From Arthrobacter sp. MYb23 (GTDB lineage Bacteria > Actinomycetota > Actinomycetes > Actinomycetales > Micrococcaceae), in contig NZ_PCPR01000028.1 of assembly GCF_002979775.1 (NCBI RefSeq), positions 1 to 58,895 of the forward strand: a DNA stretch of 58,895 nt. Direction: 5' to 3'. The notes below the pieces were generated by a model that was not told where the DNA came from, did no database searches, and saw nothing but the letters and a program-made list of their open reading frames with translations. Made by a program: the position numbers and the translations under genes. Shown one piece after another: positions 57,932 to 58,895 of this stretch (position 1 is its first letter; each line of letters opens with the position of its first letter).

Positions 57932-57956
57932 GCTGCTGCACGGGGGCTGCAGCAGC
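57932..57956. terminator. Possible terminator hairpin after the SDR gene
   Basis: GCTGCTGCA (57932-57940) and TGCAGCAGC (57948-57956) form a perfect 9-bp stem with a 7-nt loop. A second GC-rich hairpin around GGGCCC repeats at about 57979-57996 is followed by GTTTA. There is no long T-run. The spacer 57855-58030 otherwise shows nothing clear. Confidence 0.4.
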
Positions 57957-58030
57957 GTGGCCCCGCAAATCGGGCCCCGCGAAGGGCCCCGTTTACCCGT
58001 GATCCAGGCCGTGTCCGAAGCGGGTAACGT

Positions 58031-58895
58031 ATGGACGAGACAGCTCCAATGGGGGGCCCCGGCGAGCAAGAAAAGCATGACGGTCAGCAGGGAAAGCACG
58101 ACGGCGGCAGCGTGGCCGTTGAGGACAGCGACGCGCAACTGGTGCTAATGGTCAGGTCGGGTGACCAGTCTGCGTTCGAAACGCTCTTTGCGCGGCATCG
58201 TTCAAGTGCCCGAAACGTGGCAGCAGCGCAACTGGACAACTTTGCTGATGTTGACGATGTTGTGGCTGACGCATTCACCTCCGTTTATCAGGCCTTGGCT
58301 GCGGGGAAGGGCCCGGAGACCTTCTTCCGCGCCTACGTTCTCACAACCGTCCGGCGCGTGGCCCACCGCATGAACCGGGACGCGAGCCGAACCAGCCCCA
58401 CCTCCGAGTCTCACATTCTGGATACCGTGCACGCTCATGATGATCCGGCTGTAGCGAAGTTCGAATCCTCTGCCGTGGCTCAAGCGTTCCGATCCCTTCC
58501 TCAACGTTGGCAGGAAGTCCTTTGGTACGTGGACATTGAGGGGTTGAAGCCTGCAGCAGTTGCGCCCTTGATTGGCTTGAGCCCCAACGGCGTTTCCGCA
58601 TTGGCCCTGCGGGCACGCGAGCGTCTCCGTCAGGAATACCTCCAGAACCACATCAGTTCCTCGGCAGGGAAGGACTGCGAGGAATACTCAACGCAACTCG
58701 GTGCCTACTCCCGGGAGGGTTTGAGCCCACGTAACCAAGCCCGGGTGCAGGAACATTTGGAGGGCTGCCCTCAGTGCACCGCCCTGCTTCTGGACCTCAA
58801 CGACGTCCAGACCGCCATGCGGGCATGGATCTTCCCGCTGGTGACAGGAGTAGCGTTCACCTCCGCCTTCCCAGGGCTTGCAGGGGCGGGGGCTG
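58031..58895 (+). CDS. ECF sigma factor fused to zinc-finger anti-sigma (3' end outside window)
   Basis: The frame is open from the ATG at 58031 to the right edge (288 codons, no stop). A hydrophilic N-terminus of about 40 residues precedes sigma region 2 (FADVDDVVADAFTSVYQAL) and region 4 (LPQRWQEVLWYVDIEGL, LSPNGVSALALRARERL). A zf-HC2 segment follows (HLEGCPQC, His-x3-Cys-x2-Cys), then the start of a hydrophobic stretch. It is a clear paralogue of the protein at 43351-44985 with the same module order, so a membrane helix and extracellular domain probably follow outside the window. Confidence 0.88.
   Translation, partial: MDETAPMGGPGEQEKHDGQQGKHDGGSVAVEDSDAQLVLMVRSGDQSAFETLFARHRSSARNVAAAQLDNFADVDDVVADAFTSVYQALAAGKGPETFFRAYVLTTVRRVAHRMNRDASRTSPTSESHILDTVHAHDDPAVAKFESSAVAQAFRSLPQRWQEVLWYVDIEGLKPAAVAPLIGLSPNGVSALALRARERLRQEYLQNHISSSAGKDCEEYSTQLGAYSREGLSPRNQARVQEHLEGCPQCTALLLDLNDVQTAMRAWIFPLVTGVAFTSAFPGLAGAGA

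Noticed and set aside
1..58895. CRISPR array, prophage, transposase or tRNA gene
   Set aside because: No regularly spaced repeats with spacers, no phage or transposase motifs and no cloverleaf-like sequence were noticed on either strand. A covariance-model scan could still find something missed by eye.

Overview
The window is high-GC DNA with dense operons, many ATGA/GTGA start-stop overlaps and GTG/TTG starts. It looks like the chromosome of a soil actinobacterium of the Micrococcaceae, most like Arthrobacter/Paenarthrobacter. That placement rests on gene content: a desferrioxamine operon, PL1-CE8 pectinases, LAxTG sorting and an NrtR NAD regulon. No tRNA, rRNA, CRISPR array, insertion sequence or phage gene was recognised.

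Layout. 1-1.3 kb: end of a Pro-rich exported protein and two tiny coupled genes. 1.4-7.2 kb: a minus-strand run of redox genes (lactonase, three aldo/keto reductases, an SDR) with a divergent XRE/MmyB-type regulator. 7.3-9.0 kb: dodecin, SDR, universal stress protein. 9.1-19.6 kb: a plant cell-wall sugar locus. One operon encodes a solute-binding protein, two permeases and two PL1-CE8 pectinases (one truncated); the divergent operon encodes a PmoA-like protein, a GH43 and a LacI regulator. 19.7-29.1 kb: a catabolic cluster with an AraC regulator, SDR, StyA1-like and StyA2B-like flavin monooxygenases, a large FAD oxidoreductase, a cyclase-family hydrolase resembling isatin hydrolase, and a ThDP decarboxylase. 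I read it as a candidate indole/isatin degradation pathway. 29.5-36.1 kb: a GntR-controlled acid-sugar operon (OtnK kinase, LtnD-type dehydrogenase, GntP permease, class II aldolase) with two matching operators. 36.1-42.6 kb: DUF1304, VOC, Lrp/AsnC, MFS, M20 hydrolase, acyltransferase, small GNAT. 42.6-48.6 kb: a membrane-tethered sigma factor, a DUF11-like protein and an LAxTG-anchored repeat adhesin. 48.9-54.3 kb: desABCD siderophore operon with an iron box and terminator. 54.4-57.1 kb: pnuC-nadR-nrtR. 57.1-58.9 kb: an SDR and the start of a second sigma/anti-sigma fusion, cut by the window edge.

How the genes connect. The operons form self-contained regulons with their regulator next to them: LacI with GAAACTTTC palindromes, GntR with GATGTC-n-GACATC sites, NrtR with a 21-bp palindrome, and an iron-regulator box at desA. 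Two families of conserved intergenic palindromes sit mostly between convergent genes (four copies of a ~70-bp element, two of a ~60-bp element). In at least two cases the element itself supplies the stop codon of the neighbouring gene.

All functional calls come from reading motifs and context. No database search was possible.
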